From: Bettongia penicillata ogilbyi
Lineage: Eukaryota; Chordata; Mammalia; Diprotodontia; Potoroidae
Direction: 5' to 3'
Assembly: GCA_023548195.1 (NCBI GenBank)
Contig: JAJHZJ010000061.1
Location: 3,616,297 to 3,680,296 of the forward strand
DNA: 64,000 nucleotides
Part shown: positions 34,230 to 43,704 of the stretch, piece by piece
How the letters are laid out: each line of letters begins with the position of its first letter
Numbering within the stretch: the stretch's first letter is position 1
The notes under the pieces: model-generated
Databases searched by the model: none
Told to the model about the DNA's origin: nothing
The model's input: the letters and a program-made list of their open reading frames with translations, nothing else
Translations under genes and position numbers: made by a program

Positions 34230-34480
34230 ATTATACACAATGCTACCTTTCCATAATTTCCTACTTCTGAAAAGAAGAGATGCCTTCTTACTTCTCTTCT
34301 TTAAGGGGCCAAATTTGGTTATACAATTTCTATCATTCAGTTCCTATAGTTTTACTCTTGGTCTTTCCATTTATATTGTCATGCTCTTTCAAAGACATGG
34401 ATTGCACTAAGGTCATTTCAAAGTGCTCTCTAGTTTTGTGCAATCAACGTAATGTCATCTGTGAATAGTGGCAGTTAGAC
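34230..34480 (-). mobile_element. RTE-type LINE reverse transcriptase remnant
   Basis: On the minus strand 34465-34433 reads F-T-D-D-I-T-L-I-A-Q-N, the FADD catalytic block of RTE-type reverse transcriptases with A changed to T. A stop follows directly after N. The adjacent text toward 34280 can be read in shifted frames as the following helix. A dead relic, opposite in orientation to those at 3.3-9.7 kb. Confidence 0.55.
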
Positions 34481-35164
34481 AACTTTGTTTTTAGTTCAGA
34501 TTCTGTACATGAATCTTTTAATGGCATTGCAGTAATTCAACTTCATTGTTTTATGTTTCACTTAATAGTTAGCAGTTCATTGAACCAGTTATCTCCATAG
34601 TCACATCTATCATAGGACTCAATATTTTATAATTATGGGGAGGAGGAGAGACATAGACAGAGAGTGAGAGATAGAGGGAGATCTTGCTTAAGGTTTTTAA
34701 TTTTGTACTATTTCACCAAGCTGAATACTTAAAAAAAAATGTCAACATGAATAGAAATAGTAGGAACCTGTGTTTCCTCTGTCAATCAATTGTGTAATTG
34801 TACAGATGTAGCATGCTATAGAAAATTCTTTGTAAAAGTTTACCTGTTCATTTCTGATGTTTCAATGAAAAATAGCTTTAATGCATACAAAGAAAATCCT
34901 CATGAATATTCTATAGGAATACAAGAAGAGGTATTAATTGTCAATCTCTTTTCATCACCTTTTGAGAGGAAAGGGTAGCATTTTGTTTGAATCATCACTT
35001 CTTAAGATAGCTTAAAAACTGATCCCTAAAAGTCTTAAAAATCAGGTTGGTTATAACACAGATTTCTTTCATATGCATTTGGTCATATTCTGTTTCCTGG
35101 TTTCATTTTCTCAAGTGCTATTACTATTTCTTCATGTACATCAAGAAGCAAGGTGATAGGGTGA

Positions 35165-35360
35165 TCATAGGATCATATATTAGAGCTTGAATCCCATAAG
35201 GAAGCTTAGACCTGATCTAACCATTTCATTTTATAGATGAGGAAAAGGAAACCTAGTGGTTGCCTAGGGTCACAAAGGTGGCAAAAGTCAGGATTTGAAC
35301 TCAGGTTTATTGATTCCAAGTCTAGTTGTCTTTCAACTATACCATGTTACCTCTCAATAT
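35165..35360 (-). repeat. MIR-like SINE
   Basis: 'tttcattttatagatgaggaaaaggaaacc', 'ttgcctagggtcacaaaggtgg', 'caggatttgaactcaggttta', 'actataccatgttacctctc': complement of a MIR/CORE-SINE with its tRNA-like end at the right. Confidence 0.75.
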
Positions 35361-36039
35361 GGTGGTCTAATACTGTGATTCTGTTGTTACTGATGAGAGT
35401 AGCTCATTAGAGAAATAACAGCAGATATGTTCCATTTCTTCTCCTCTGTAATATCCTCTACCAACTATTAAAGTACAAAGAATGACTAAGATTAGTTGAA
35501 TTTCATGCCAAATTCTCTTTTAGTTTATTTTTTCTTAATAGAGTTTCACTGTTTTTATTTTTTTAAATTTTATTTTAGACTCAAATGCCAGAATACAAAT
35601 ACAGAATGGAGAAAAGAAAAAAAATATATCATAAACTTAAATATGGGAATTTAAATACAAAGTTTAAAAGAGAAAACGTCATGTGCATAGCAGAACAAAA
35701 GAGAAGATTCAAATTATGTAACAATATATTTTCATTTCAAGGAATTACTCTTTTTAGCTATTCTTAAATGATTTTACTTTTAAAATTAGTATCATAGTTG
35801 GGTTTCCCCCAGTCTTTGCTATGAGTTACCCAATTATTAATGAGTCTCAGACATAAATTTCACATATATAAAAGGTAAACAGCCTGTCTTTATGAATCCC
35901 TTATAATTATTCTTCAGTATAAACATTATATTTTTCTTTGTTCTTGTATGTCAAATCTTCTCTTAAGTTCAGGAATTTTGTTAACGAAGTCTTAAAAGTC
36001 TGAGAGTTTATCAAATGTCCACTTTTTTCTCATTCTGAA

Positions 36040-36366
36040 TAATACCTAATTTTGCAGAGTGTGATATTTTTGGCCAGAACCCCAGTTCTTTTACTCTTCA
36101 CAACCTTGTATAATTCTAATTTTGGCTTCATCATGTTTAAATTGCTTTAATGTTGATGATTTTATCCTTGAGCTGGAGGTTTCAAAATTTGACTATGATA
36201 TTCCTATGAGTTTTCCTCATAGTAACTCTTTTAAGTGTTGATTGATGGATTTTTTTTTTCTAATTTTTGCTCCCCCTCTTATTCTAATGCTTCAGGAGAA
36301 TTTTTTTTAATTAGTTAGTCCAATTATTTTTATATTTTCTCTTCTTATTTTTTTCTCCAAATCTGA
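36040..36366 (-). mobile_element. Old L1, ORF1 3' part (distal half of split element)
   Basis: Minus-strand L1 ORF1 text. 'gactatgatattcctatgagttttcc', 'ctcttttaagtgttgattgatgg' and the following blocks match the complement of the RRM-to-C-terminal region of the ORF1 family seen in the HAL1s, but more diverged. It stops at 36366 where the HAL1 target duplication begins. The other half is at 42000-43015. Confidence 0.65.
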
Positions 36367-36376
36367 TGTTTTTCTT
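36367..36376. repeat. Target-site duplication of outer HAL1, left copy
   Basis: TGTTTTTCTT, matching 41990-41999 on the other side of the HAL1. The flanks resemble each other over 14 bases with two mismatches, so the true duplication may be slightly longer. Confidence 0.6.
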
Positions 36377-37797
36377 TTTTAAGGAGCTTATAATCTTTTT
36401 TATAGTTTATTTTTAGTTTTCAACAGACACTTCCGCAAGATTTTTAGTTCCAAATTTTCTCCCCATCTCTTCCCTCCACCCACCGCAAGACACCATGCAT
36501 TCTGACTACCATTTCCCCCAATCTGCCCTCCCTTCTATCACATCCCTCCCATCTCTTATCCCAATCCCCTCTATTTTCTTGTAGGACAAAATAGATTTCT
36601 ATACCCCGTTGCCTGTATATCTCATTTCCCAGTTGCATGTAAAAACAATTTTTAACATTAGTTTTTAAAACTTTGAGTTCCAACTTTTTCTCCCTTCCTC
36701 CCTCCCCACCTATCCCCACTGAGAAGGCAAGTAATTCGATATAGGTTATACATGTATAGTTATGCAAAATACATCATATTGTGAAAGATTAACTATATTT
36801 CCCTCCATCCTATCCTGCCCCCCATTTATTCTATTCTCTCTTTTGACCCTATCCTTCCTCAAAAGTGTTTACTTCTAATTACGCCCTCCTCCCATTTGTC
36901 CTGCCTTTTATCATCCCCCACTCTCTGTTTATCCCCTTCCTCCCTACTTTCCTGTAGTGTAAGATATATTTTCATACCAAATTGAGTGTGCATGTTATTG
37001 CCTCCTTAAGTCAAATCCAATGAGAGTAAGGTTTACTCTTTCCCTCTCACTTCTCCCTTCTTCCCCTCCATTGAAAAAGTTTTTTCTTGACTCTTTTGTG
37101 AGAGATAATTTGTCCCATTTTATTTCTCACTTTCTCTTCCCAATATATTACTCTCTCAACCTTTAATTTTATTTTTTTAGATATCATCCCTTTCTATTCA
37201 ACTCACTTTGTCTATATGTATACAATCCCTCCAACTACCCTGATACTGAAAAAAGTCTCAAGAGTTACAAATATGATCTTTCCATGTAGGAGTATAAGCA
37301 ATTCAACTTTAGTAAGTCCTTTATGATTTCTTTTTCCTGTTTACCTTTTCACAATTCTCTTGATTCTTATGTTTGAAATCAAATTTTCTATTCAGCTCTG
37401 GTTGTTTCAAAAAAAATGCTTGTTAAGTCCTCTATTTCACTGAATGATCATTTTTTCCCCTGAAGTATTATACTCAGTATTGCTGGGTAGGGGATTTTTG
37501 GTTTTAATCCTAGCTCCTTTGAGCTCTAGAATATTGTATTTCAAGCCCTGTGATCCCTTAATGTAGAAACTGCTAGATCTTGTGTTATCCTGATTGTATT
37601 TCCACAACACTAGAATTGTTTCCTTCTGGCTACTTGTAATATTTTCTCCTTGCCCTTGGAGCTCTGGAATGTGGCTACAATATTCCTAGTAGTTTTCCTT
37701 TTCAGATCTCTTTCAGGAGGTGATATTTTAATTCTTTCAACATCTATTTTGCCCTCTGGTTCTAGAATATCAGGGCAGTTTTCCTTAAGAATTTCTT
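36377..37797 (-). mobile_element. Outer HAL1, 3' half (3' UTR and ORF1 C-terminus)
   Basis: The tail complement 'atagtttatttttagttttcaac' is near 36400. The 3' UTR runs to about 37370 and the ORF1 C-terminal and RRM-linker coding to 37786. ORF1 passes directly into the 3' UTR, so there is no ORF2. It is split at 37797 by the young HAL1 and continues at 40778. Diverged from the young copy, so clearly older. Confidence 0.88.
37787..37797. repeat. Target-site duplication of young HAL1, left copy
   Basis: AAGAATTTCTT, identical to 40778-40788. It lies within the outer HAL1's ORF1 ('cagttttccttaagaatttc'), immediately before the T-rich tail of the inserted element. Confidence 0.9.
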
Positions 37798-38649
37798 TTT
37801 TTTTTTTTTTTTAATTTATTTATTTATTTAAATTTTTTACATTCCTTTTCACAAATTTTTGGGTTCCAAATTTTCTCCCCTTTTATCCCCTCCCCCCACC
37901 CCAATACCCCAAGCAATCTAATTTTCCCTATCTCCAATCTGCCCTCTCTTCTGTCATCTCTCCCTTCTCTTGTCTCCATCTTCTCTTTTCTCCTGTAGGG
38001 CCAGATGACTTTCTATTCCTCCTTAACTGTATGTCTTCTTTCCTAGTTGCAACAACAATACTAAACATTTGTTCCTAAAACTTTGAGTTCCAAATTCTTC
38101 TCATCCCTCCCTCCCCACCCATTCCCTTTGGGACAGCAGGCAATTCAATATGGGCCATATCTGTGTAGTTTTGCCAATGACCTCCCTGATAGTCGTGTTG
38201 TGTAAGACTAACTGGATTACCATCCCTCCTAACCTGCCCCTCATTGTTTCTCTTCTGTCTTTTGATCCTGTCCCTCCCCAAGTGTTGACTTCAAATTGCT
38301 CCCTCCTCCCTTTGCCCTCCCTTCCATCATCCCCCCCCTTGCAATATCTCTTTCTCCCCCACTTTCTTATACTGTAAGATAGGTTTTCATACCAAAATGA
38401 GTGTGCATTTCACTCCTTCGTTTAGTCAAATGTGATGAGGGTAAACTTCTTGTTTTTTTTTTTTTGTTTGTTTGTTTTTTCTCAGCTCTCCTCTTTTTCC
38501 CTCCACTAAGAAAAACTACCTGCCTCTTAAATGACATATAGTTACCCCCTTCCCTTTCCCTCCCCCTACATTTCTCTCTCACCATTTACCCTAGTTTCTT
38601 TTAAGGTATGGTCCCATCCTATTCAGTTCAATCTGTGCTCTCTATCTCT

Positions 38650-38702
38650 GTATGTGTGTGCATGTGTGTATGTGTATGCATGCGTGTACATGTGTATGTG
38701 TG
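38650..38702 (+). repeat. TG-rich low-complexity tract in HAL1 3' UTR
   Basis: Interrupted TG/TATG repeat ('tatgtgtgtgcatgtgtgta...'). The homologous position in the copy at 30.2-32.3 kb holds a CA tract on the element's coding strand, so this microsatellite seed travels with the element. Confidence 0.85.
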
Positions 38703-38836
38703 GTCCCACCAACTACCCAGATACTGAAAAGTTTTAAGAGTTACAAATATTGTCTTTCCATGTAGGAATGTAAACAGTTCACTCATGGTAAGTCCCTTAA
38801 GACTTCTCTTTGCTGTTTACTTTTTCATGCTTCTTC

Positions 38837-39937
38837 TCATTCTTGTGTTTGAAAGTCAAATTTTCTTTTCAGCTCTGGTTTTTTCATCAAGAATGATTGA
38901 AAGTCCTCTGTTTCATTGAAAGACCATATTTTCCCTTGAAGTATTATACTCAGTTTAGCTGGGTAGGTGATTCTTGGTTTGAGTCCTAGTTCCTTTGCCT
39001 TCTGGAATATCCTATTCCACGCCCTTCGATCCCTTAATGTAGAAGCTGCTAGATCTTGGGTTATCCTGATTGTATTTCCACAGTACTGGAATTGTTTCTT
39101 TCTAGCTGCTTGCAAGATTTTTTCCTTGAGCTGGGAGTTCTGGAATTTGGCCACAATGTTCCTAGGAGTTTCTCTTTTTGGATCTCTTTCAGGTGGTGAT
39201 TGATGGATTCTTTCAATACTTATTTTGCCCTCTGGTTCTAGAATGTCAGGGCAGTTTTCCTTGATAATTTCATGGAAGATGATGTCTAGGCTCTTTTTTT
39301 GATCATGACTTTCAGGTAGTCCCATAATTTTTAAATTGTCTCTCCTGGATCTATTTTCCAGGTCAGTTGTTTTTCCCATGAGATATTTCACATTCTCTTC
39401 CATTTTTTCGTTCTTTTGGTTTTGTTTGGTGATTTCTTGGTTTCTCATAAAGTCATTAGACTCCATCTGTTCCATTCTAATTTTGAGAGAGCTATTAAAT
39501 TCAGTGAGTTTTTGAGCCTCTTTTTCCATTTGGCTCATTCTGCTTTTGAAAGCATTCTTCTCCTCATTGGCTTTTTGAACCTCCTTTGCTAATTGGGTGA
39601 GCCTATTTTTCAAGGTGTTAATTTCCTCAGCATTTTTTTGGGTCTCCTTTACCAAGGTATTGACCTCTTTTTCATACTTTTGTTGTATCTCTGACATTTC
39701 TCTTCCCAGTTTTTCCTCCACCTGTCTAACTTGCTTTTCAAAATCCTTTTTGAGCTCTTCCAAGGCCTGAGCCCACCCACCACCCCCCTGGGGTGTCTTG
39801 GGTACTGAGGCCCCACCCTCCACGTCTTTCCCTGACGGCAAGGATACGTCCTCATCATCAGATCCAAAGGTCGGGATCATTGGCATTTGTTGGAAAAAAC
39901 TCTCTAAAGTCTTATTTTTCTTCCCTTTTCTAGGCAT
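38837..39937 (-). CDS. L1-type ORF1 protein of young HAL1 (RNA chaperone)
   Basis: 366 residues, intact. L1 ORF1p binds its RNA as a trimer and acts as a nucleic-acid chaperone in cytoplasmic RNPs. Visible parts: a basic, low-complexity N-terminus (1-50, M-P-R-K-G-K-K-N-K), a long Leu/Lys/Glu coiled coil (about 55-195), an RRM-like domain starting at 198 (R-R-D-N-L-K-I-M-G-L-P-E) and reaching ~290, and a C-terminal domain (about 290-355) with R-R-A-W-N-R-I-F and L-K-P-R-I-T-Y-P-A-K-L. These match the human L1 ORF1p layout (338 residues). The start is chosen because other copies also begin in this position with a Met-basic-K-N-Q/K-T pattern. The frame ends directly before the HAL1 3' UTR; no ORF2 follows. 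Expression would come from the element's own 5' UTR promoter. Confidence 0.93.
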   Translation of the reverse strand: MPRKGKKNKTLESFFQQMPMIPTFGSDDEDVSLPSGKDVEGGASVPKTPQGGGGWAQALEELKKDFEKQVRQVEEKLGREMSEIQQKYEKEVNTLVKETQKNAEEINTLKNRLTQLAKEVQKANEEKNAFKSRMSQMEKEAQKLTEFNSSLKIRMEQMESNDFMRNQEITKQNQKNEKMEENVKYLMGKTTDLENRSRRDNLKIMGLPESHDQKKSLDIIFHEIIKENCPDILEPEGKISIERIHQSPPERDPKRETPRNIVAKFQNSQLKEKILQAARKKQFQYCGNTIRITQDLAASTLRDRRAWNRIFQKAKELGLKPRITYPAKLSIILQGKIWSFNETEDFQSFLMKKPELKRKFDFQTQE

Positions 39938-40777
39938 TTTCCCAGCCAGTTACTTAACTTCTGAGATTCCTTTCCACCCCCGCCTGGATCCGCCCAGCTA
40001 GTGCTTGGCCTCTGAAATTTAAATGGGCTTTCCTCCTGCTGGCTGTCAATCAGTGAGCTTTAGTTCAGGTGCTGGGGTGGGGCCAGGGCTGCCCCCGAGA
40101 CTCTGATCCCTTGGGGGGCTTTATTCAGAGACTCTCAGGAATGGAGCAGGTGGGGGCGGGGTGGGGGGCCCGCCTCCCAATCTCAGCTCCCCTGGGGGTC
40201 CCGAGCAGAAGCCTTCAGCAACAGAGCGGGGTGGGGGAGGGCCGTCTCCCAGGCTCAGCTCCGTCAGGTTTTATGCGGGAATCTTCCGTAATGAAGATCC
40301 TGCCTGCTGTTGGGGGATTCCTGAGTCCCAGTCCGCTGCCGCCTCAGCCGCCCCCCACACCTCTGCCTCCGCTTCCTGCCCCTGTCCCCGCCGCCGCCAC
40401 TTCCTCCCGAGGGGGCGCGAGTCACGGAGACGCCCTGCTTCCCCTCTACCTCAGCCCGGCCTCTCTCACTGACCTGCTTCTGTGGGTGGAGGGACTTTCC
40501 CGGCTGCTTCAGCTTCCGTCTCTGAAGCCTGCTCAGATCCGCTTCTCTGAGGCCTTGGCCAGGGCAGCGCTGGGGGTCGGGTTTACTCTCCGGGGCGCGC
40601 CGGACCCTGGGGACGGGTCCTCAGGGCTCCCTGGAACGGAAATCTCCTCCACTCTGCCTCTGCACACCTTGCACTCACCCAGAAGCTATGGGGGACTCTT
40701 TCTACACCAATTCCTTGGGCTTTGGTTTCGGAGCTCGTAAACGTGCGTCCTTCTACTCCGCCATCTTGGCTCCGCCC
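39938..40777 (-). promoter_or_regulatory. Young HAL1 5' UTR / presumed internal promoter
   Basis: About 840 bp of strikingly GC-rich, CpG-bearing sequence in an otherwise AT-rich window, between the 5' terminus and ORF1. In L1-type elements this region holds the internal promoter. No TATA box is expected. It has many G-runs on one strand, hence quadruplex potential. Promoter activity is inferred from position and composition only. Confidence 0.7.
40758..40769 (-). promoter_or_regulatory. YY1-type site at HAL1 5' end
   Basis: CCGCCATCTTGG on plus, i.e. CCAAGATGGCGG on the element's strand, about 9 bases from its 5' end. This is a textbook YY1 site. In human L1 a YY1 site at the same place sets the correct transcription start. 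The related but less perfect 'CCAAGATGG/GATGAT' sequence is at the 5' end of the older HAL1s, so the site is family-wide. Confidence 0.8.
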
Positions 40778-41984
40778 AAGAATTTCTTGAAAGATGATTT
40801 GTAGGTTCTTTTTTGGATCATGGCTTTCAGATAGACCCATAATTTTTAAATTGTCTCTCCTGGATCGATTTTCCAGGTCAGTTGTTTTTTCCAATGAGAT
40901 ATTTTGCATTGTCTGCTATTTTTTCATTTTTTTGGCTTTGTTTTATAATTTCTTGATTTTTCTTAAAGTCCTTAGCTTCTATCTGCTCCATTCTAATCTT
41001 TAAGAAATATTTTCTTCATTGAGATTTTAGACCTCCTTTTCCATCTGGTCAATTCTGCTTTTTTAGAGCATTTTTCTCCTCAGTGACTTTTTACATCTTT
41101 TACCATTTGTGTTAGTCTATTTTTTAAAGTGTTATTTTCTTCAGCATTTTTTTTGGGTCTCCTTTAGCAAGCAGTTGACTTATTTTTCATGATTTTCTTG
41201 CATCCTTCTCATTTCTCTTCCCAATTTTTGTTCTACTTCTCTTACTTGATTTTCAAAATCCTTTTTGAGCACTTCCAAAGCCTGAGACCAATTTATATTT
41301 TTCTTAAAGGCTTTGGATATAGGAGCTTTGTTGTCTTCTGTTTGTATGCTTTGGTCTTCCTTGTCACCAACATAAGATTCTATAGTCTGATTCTTTTTCC
41401 AGCTTTTGCTCATTTTCCCAGCTATTTACTTGACTTTTGAACTCTTTGTCAAGGTACTTCTCTGCTTCCCAGTGGGTGCAGGGTCCATATGTCAGCCACT
41501 GGATCCCCCCACAACTTGTGAGTCTAGAACTCCAGAAATAGTCTCCCTGCCCCTGTTGCTGCTGCCTCAGGCTCTTCTTCTATGGGCGCCTCTACCCGCT
41601 TCACTGCCTTGCAGCTGGGGCCTAACCAATTTACTCTCTCACAAAGGTCCTACAGGTTTTTTCCACTGACCTTCCAATTTGTCCTTGAAATTTTGGGATT
41701 GGGAAGTCTGGAAACCACCACAGGTGCCCAAGATTCAGTCTCCCCAAAGACTGCTCAGGTCTTCTTTGTGCCAGCCAGCCCACACTGGATTCCACTCTGC
41801 TACCACATGGTGCAATAGACACCAGACTGTCTTGGGATGGAAATTTGCTTCATTCAGTCATTCTGTGGGTTCTGCAGCTCTAGAAGTTGTTTAGAGTATT
41901 TTTTTTTTTACCAATATTTGGCTGGGTTTGGGGGGAGAACATGAGCAAGTCAATGCTGTTATTCTGCCTACTTGGCTCTGCCCC
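40778..41984 (-). mobile_element. Outer HAL1, 5' half (5' UTR and ORF1 N-terminus)
   Basis: Continuation of 36377-37797 beyond the young insertion; it starts with the right copy of the 11 bp duplication (40778-40788). It contains the RRM start (complement at 40800-40870), a frameshifted coiled coil, and an open N-terminal ORF1 part at 41413-41180 (M-S-K-S-W-K-K-N-Q-T). A ~570 bp 5' UTR ends at 41984 in the complement of GGGGCAGAGCCAAG. ORF1 is disrupted. Confidence 0.88.
41180..41413 (-). pseudogene. Outer HAL1 ORF1, N-terminal fragment
   Basis: 77 open codons: M-S-K-S-W-K-K-N-Q-T, then K-A-P-I-S-K-A-F, then the start of the coiled coil (L-K-K-D-F-E-N-Q-V-R-E-V-E-Q-K-L). Stops follow. The rest of the gene is in 40789-41180 and 37370-37786, with frameshifts, and is further broken by the young HAL1 insertion. 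Confidence 0.75.
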
Positions 41985-41989
41985 TTTGT

Positions 41990-41999
41990 TGTTTTTCTT
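41990..41999. repeat. Target-site duplication of outer HAL1, right copy
   Basis: TGTTTTTCTT, pairing with 36367-36376. In the interrupted L1 this lies at the coiled-coil/RRM border of ORF1. Confidence 0.6.
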
Positions 42000-43015
42000 A
42001 TAAGATGTTTCACTTTCTCTTCTATTTTTTCATCATTCATATTTTATTTAATTATTTCTTGATCTCTTATAATTTCACTGGCTTCACTTTGCCCAATTCT
42101 AATTTTCAAAGTGTCATTTTCTTCCTTAAGATTTTGGATCTCCTGTTCTAATTGGTTGAATTTCCTTTCATAACCTTCTTGTTTTTCTTGGATTATTCTT
42201 ATTTTTTTTTAGTTTTTCCTCCATCTTTGTTATTTTACTTTTAAAGTCTTTTTAAGGACCTTCTATAAATTTTTTTTGGGCAGGTGACCATTTAGTGTTG
42301 CTCTTTGGGGGTTTCTTTACTTCAATATCCTCCTATGAAGAGGAACCCCGGTCATCTCTATTCCCATAATAACTTTCTATGGTGGCATTCTTTCTCCTTT
42401 GTCTGTGCATTTGTATGTATGTGTGGTAATACCTTATTTTTTCTAATCACCTCTGGTCCTGGGGTATGAGAAATAGTTCCTCTTGCCCCAAATCTTCATT
42501 TCTCCCTTCTAACTTGGAACTAAAGTCAAACTTTCAGCATCCTGTTAAGTGCCCTCAGCCCCACTGGTTAGTCACTTTCCACGTGTATGCTGGATCCTTC
42601 TTGCCCCACAGCTCTTTACAGCACAGCTGGGAGTGGTGTCCTCAGAGGTTCCCTTGATCTTCCCAGGCTCAAAGCCCAACTCCCATCACTATCCTGGGGT
42701 GAAAGTTCCTTTGACTGGGGCCTAGGCAGCCTCTCAAACCAACTCACCTCAGGGCTTGCTGCTAGTTGTTTAAGAGGCTTATGGCTGCAGTTAAAATGGA
42801 AACTAACCTGGAGGTGTTTACTCTTCACTGGGAACAAACCTTGTGTTGAGATTTTTCTTCTGATCTTCAGTTATCCCAGCAAGATTCCTGTTGTGCACCT
42901 ATTCTTATTTATCTCTGCTCACACTTTGTTTGGCCTAAGGTGCTATTTTAACTCTTGTGGGGGGAAATCTTAAGAGCTGGGAATTTTCTGACCTACTCTG
43001 CCATCTTCCCAGAAT
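42000..43015 (-). mobile_element. Old L1, 5' UTR and ORF1 N-terminal half
   Basis: Minus-strand L1 piece from a different, older subfamily than the HAL1s. The complement of its 5' terminus (ATTCTGGGAAGATGGCAGAG) ends near 43012, and a ~550 bp 5' UTR follows. ORF1 coiled-coil text occupies about 42400-42000 ('aattggttgaatttcctttcataacc', 'ttctaattttcaaagtgtcattttc'). It joins collinearly to 36040-36366 across the HAL1 nest. A second copy of this 5' end lies at 45165-45460 on plus. Confidence 0.75.
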
Positions 43016-43139
43016 CCCCTCCTTTTCACGACTTTTGTGAGGCAAAATAGTTTATAGACTTCAGTTTATTTTATAAATCAATGCTACCTTTGATATCCAT
43101 ATCTCTTCACTTGGCACAGAGAACAATATTTGCTTGCTG

Positions 43140-43215
43140 AATCCAACAATCATTTGACAAATATCCACTAACCGCAAGGCACTGTTTTAGGAACTGGGGA
43201 TACAAAGATAAAACC
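43140..43215 (+). repeat. Ancient mammalian repeat, 5' fragment
   Basis: 'caaggcactgttttaggaactggggatacaaagataaaacc' matches the beginning of the family at 26825-27650. Confidence 0.45.
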
Positions 43216-43704
43216 ATGTCTTCATGCTCTTTTTCATGATTGGTGGCTCCCCCTCCTAGATCACAATTTTAAGTGAGTCATTCCCATATTTTATGTCACT
43301 CTCCTCTCCTGCTACTCCCTTCGCAACTGTCTGTTCTTCACCCCTTACCATTTGCTCCTCCTTCACTTCCAAAATTTGTCAGTTCTATAGCCATAAAAAA
43401 AAGATCAAATTAACTTTGCCTTTGTTTCTGGACGACATGTATCAATATACTCTTCTGTGGCCCCAGTCATAATCCCTATAACTTTCTGGACCAAAATGTC
43501 CTCTTACCTCAAGGTGTAGAATGAAATACGCATTTTGAATATGGTTGAGGCATGAATTTGTTTTTCTCAACTATGTGTATTTATTATAAGGACTTTGTTT
43601 TGCTTTTTCAGTGGGAGATGTATAAGGGTAAGAAGAAAAATGTTTGTTAATTAAAATAAAAATCAGTAAAATCTACCCCCCGGCTACCCCTCTCCTATAT
43701 TTAT

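Larger units (their letters stand above)
37798..40777 (-). mobile_element. Young full-length HAL1 with intact ORF1
   Basis: 2,980 bp, minus strand, with perfect 11 bp target duplications. In element order: 5' terminus at 40777, an ~840 bp GC- and CpG-rich 5' UTR, a 366-codon ORF1 (39937-38837), a ~1 kb 3' UTR with a TG-rich tract and two purine-rich modules, and an A-rich/(TAAA)n tail (complement at 37798-37833). No ORF2 or RT sequence is present. HAL1s are known L1-derived elements that keep ORF1 and lost ORF2; mobility requires L1 ORF2p. The intact frame, clean duplication and long tail make it the most recent insertion in the window. Its 5' UTR differs from that of the older HAL1 copies here. 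Confidence 0.93.

Noticed and set aside
38967..39203. 78-codon plus frame and other plus frames inside 38837-39937
   Set aside because: Antisense shadows of the intact HAL1 ORF1.
42587..42973. 128-codon plus frame
   Set aside because: Antisense to the 5' UTR of the old L1 at 42000-43015.
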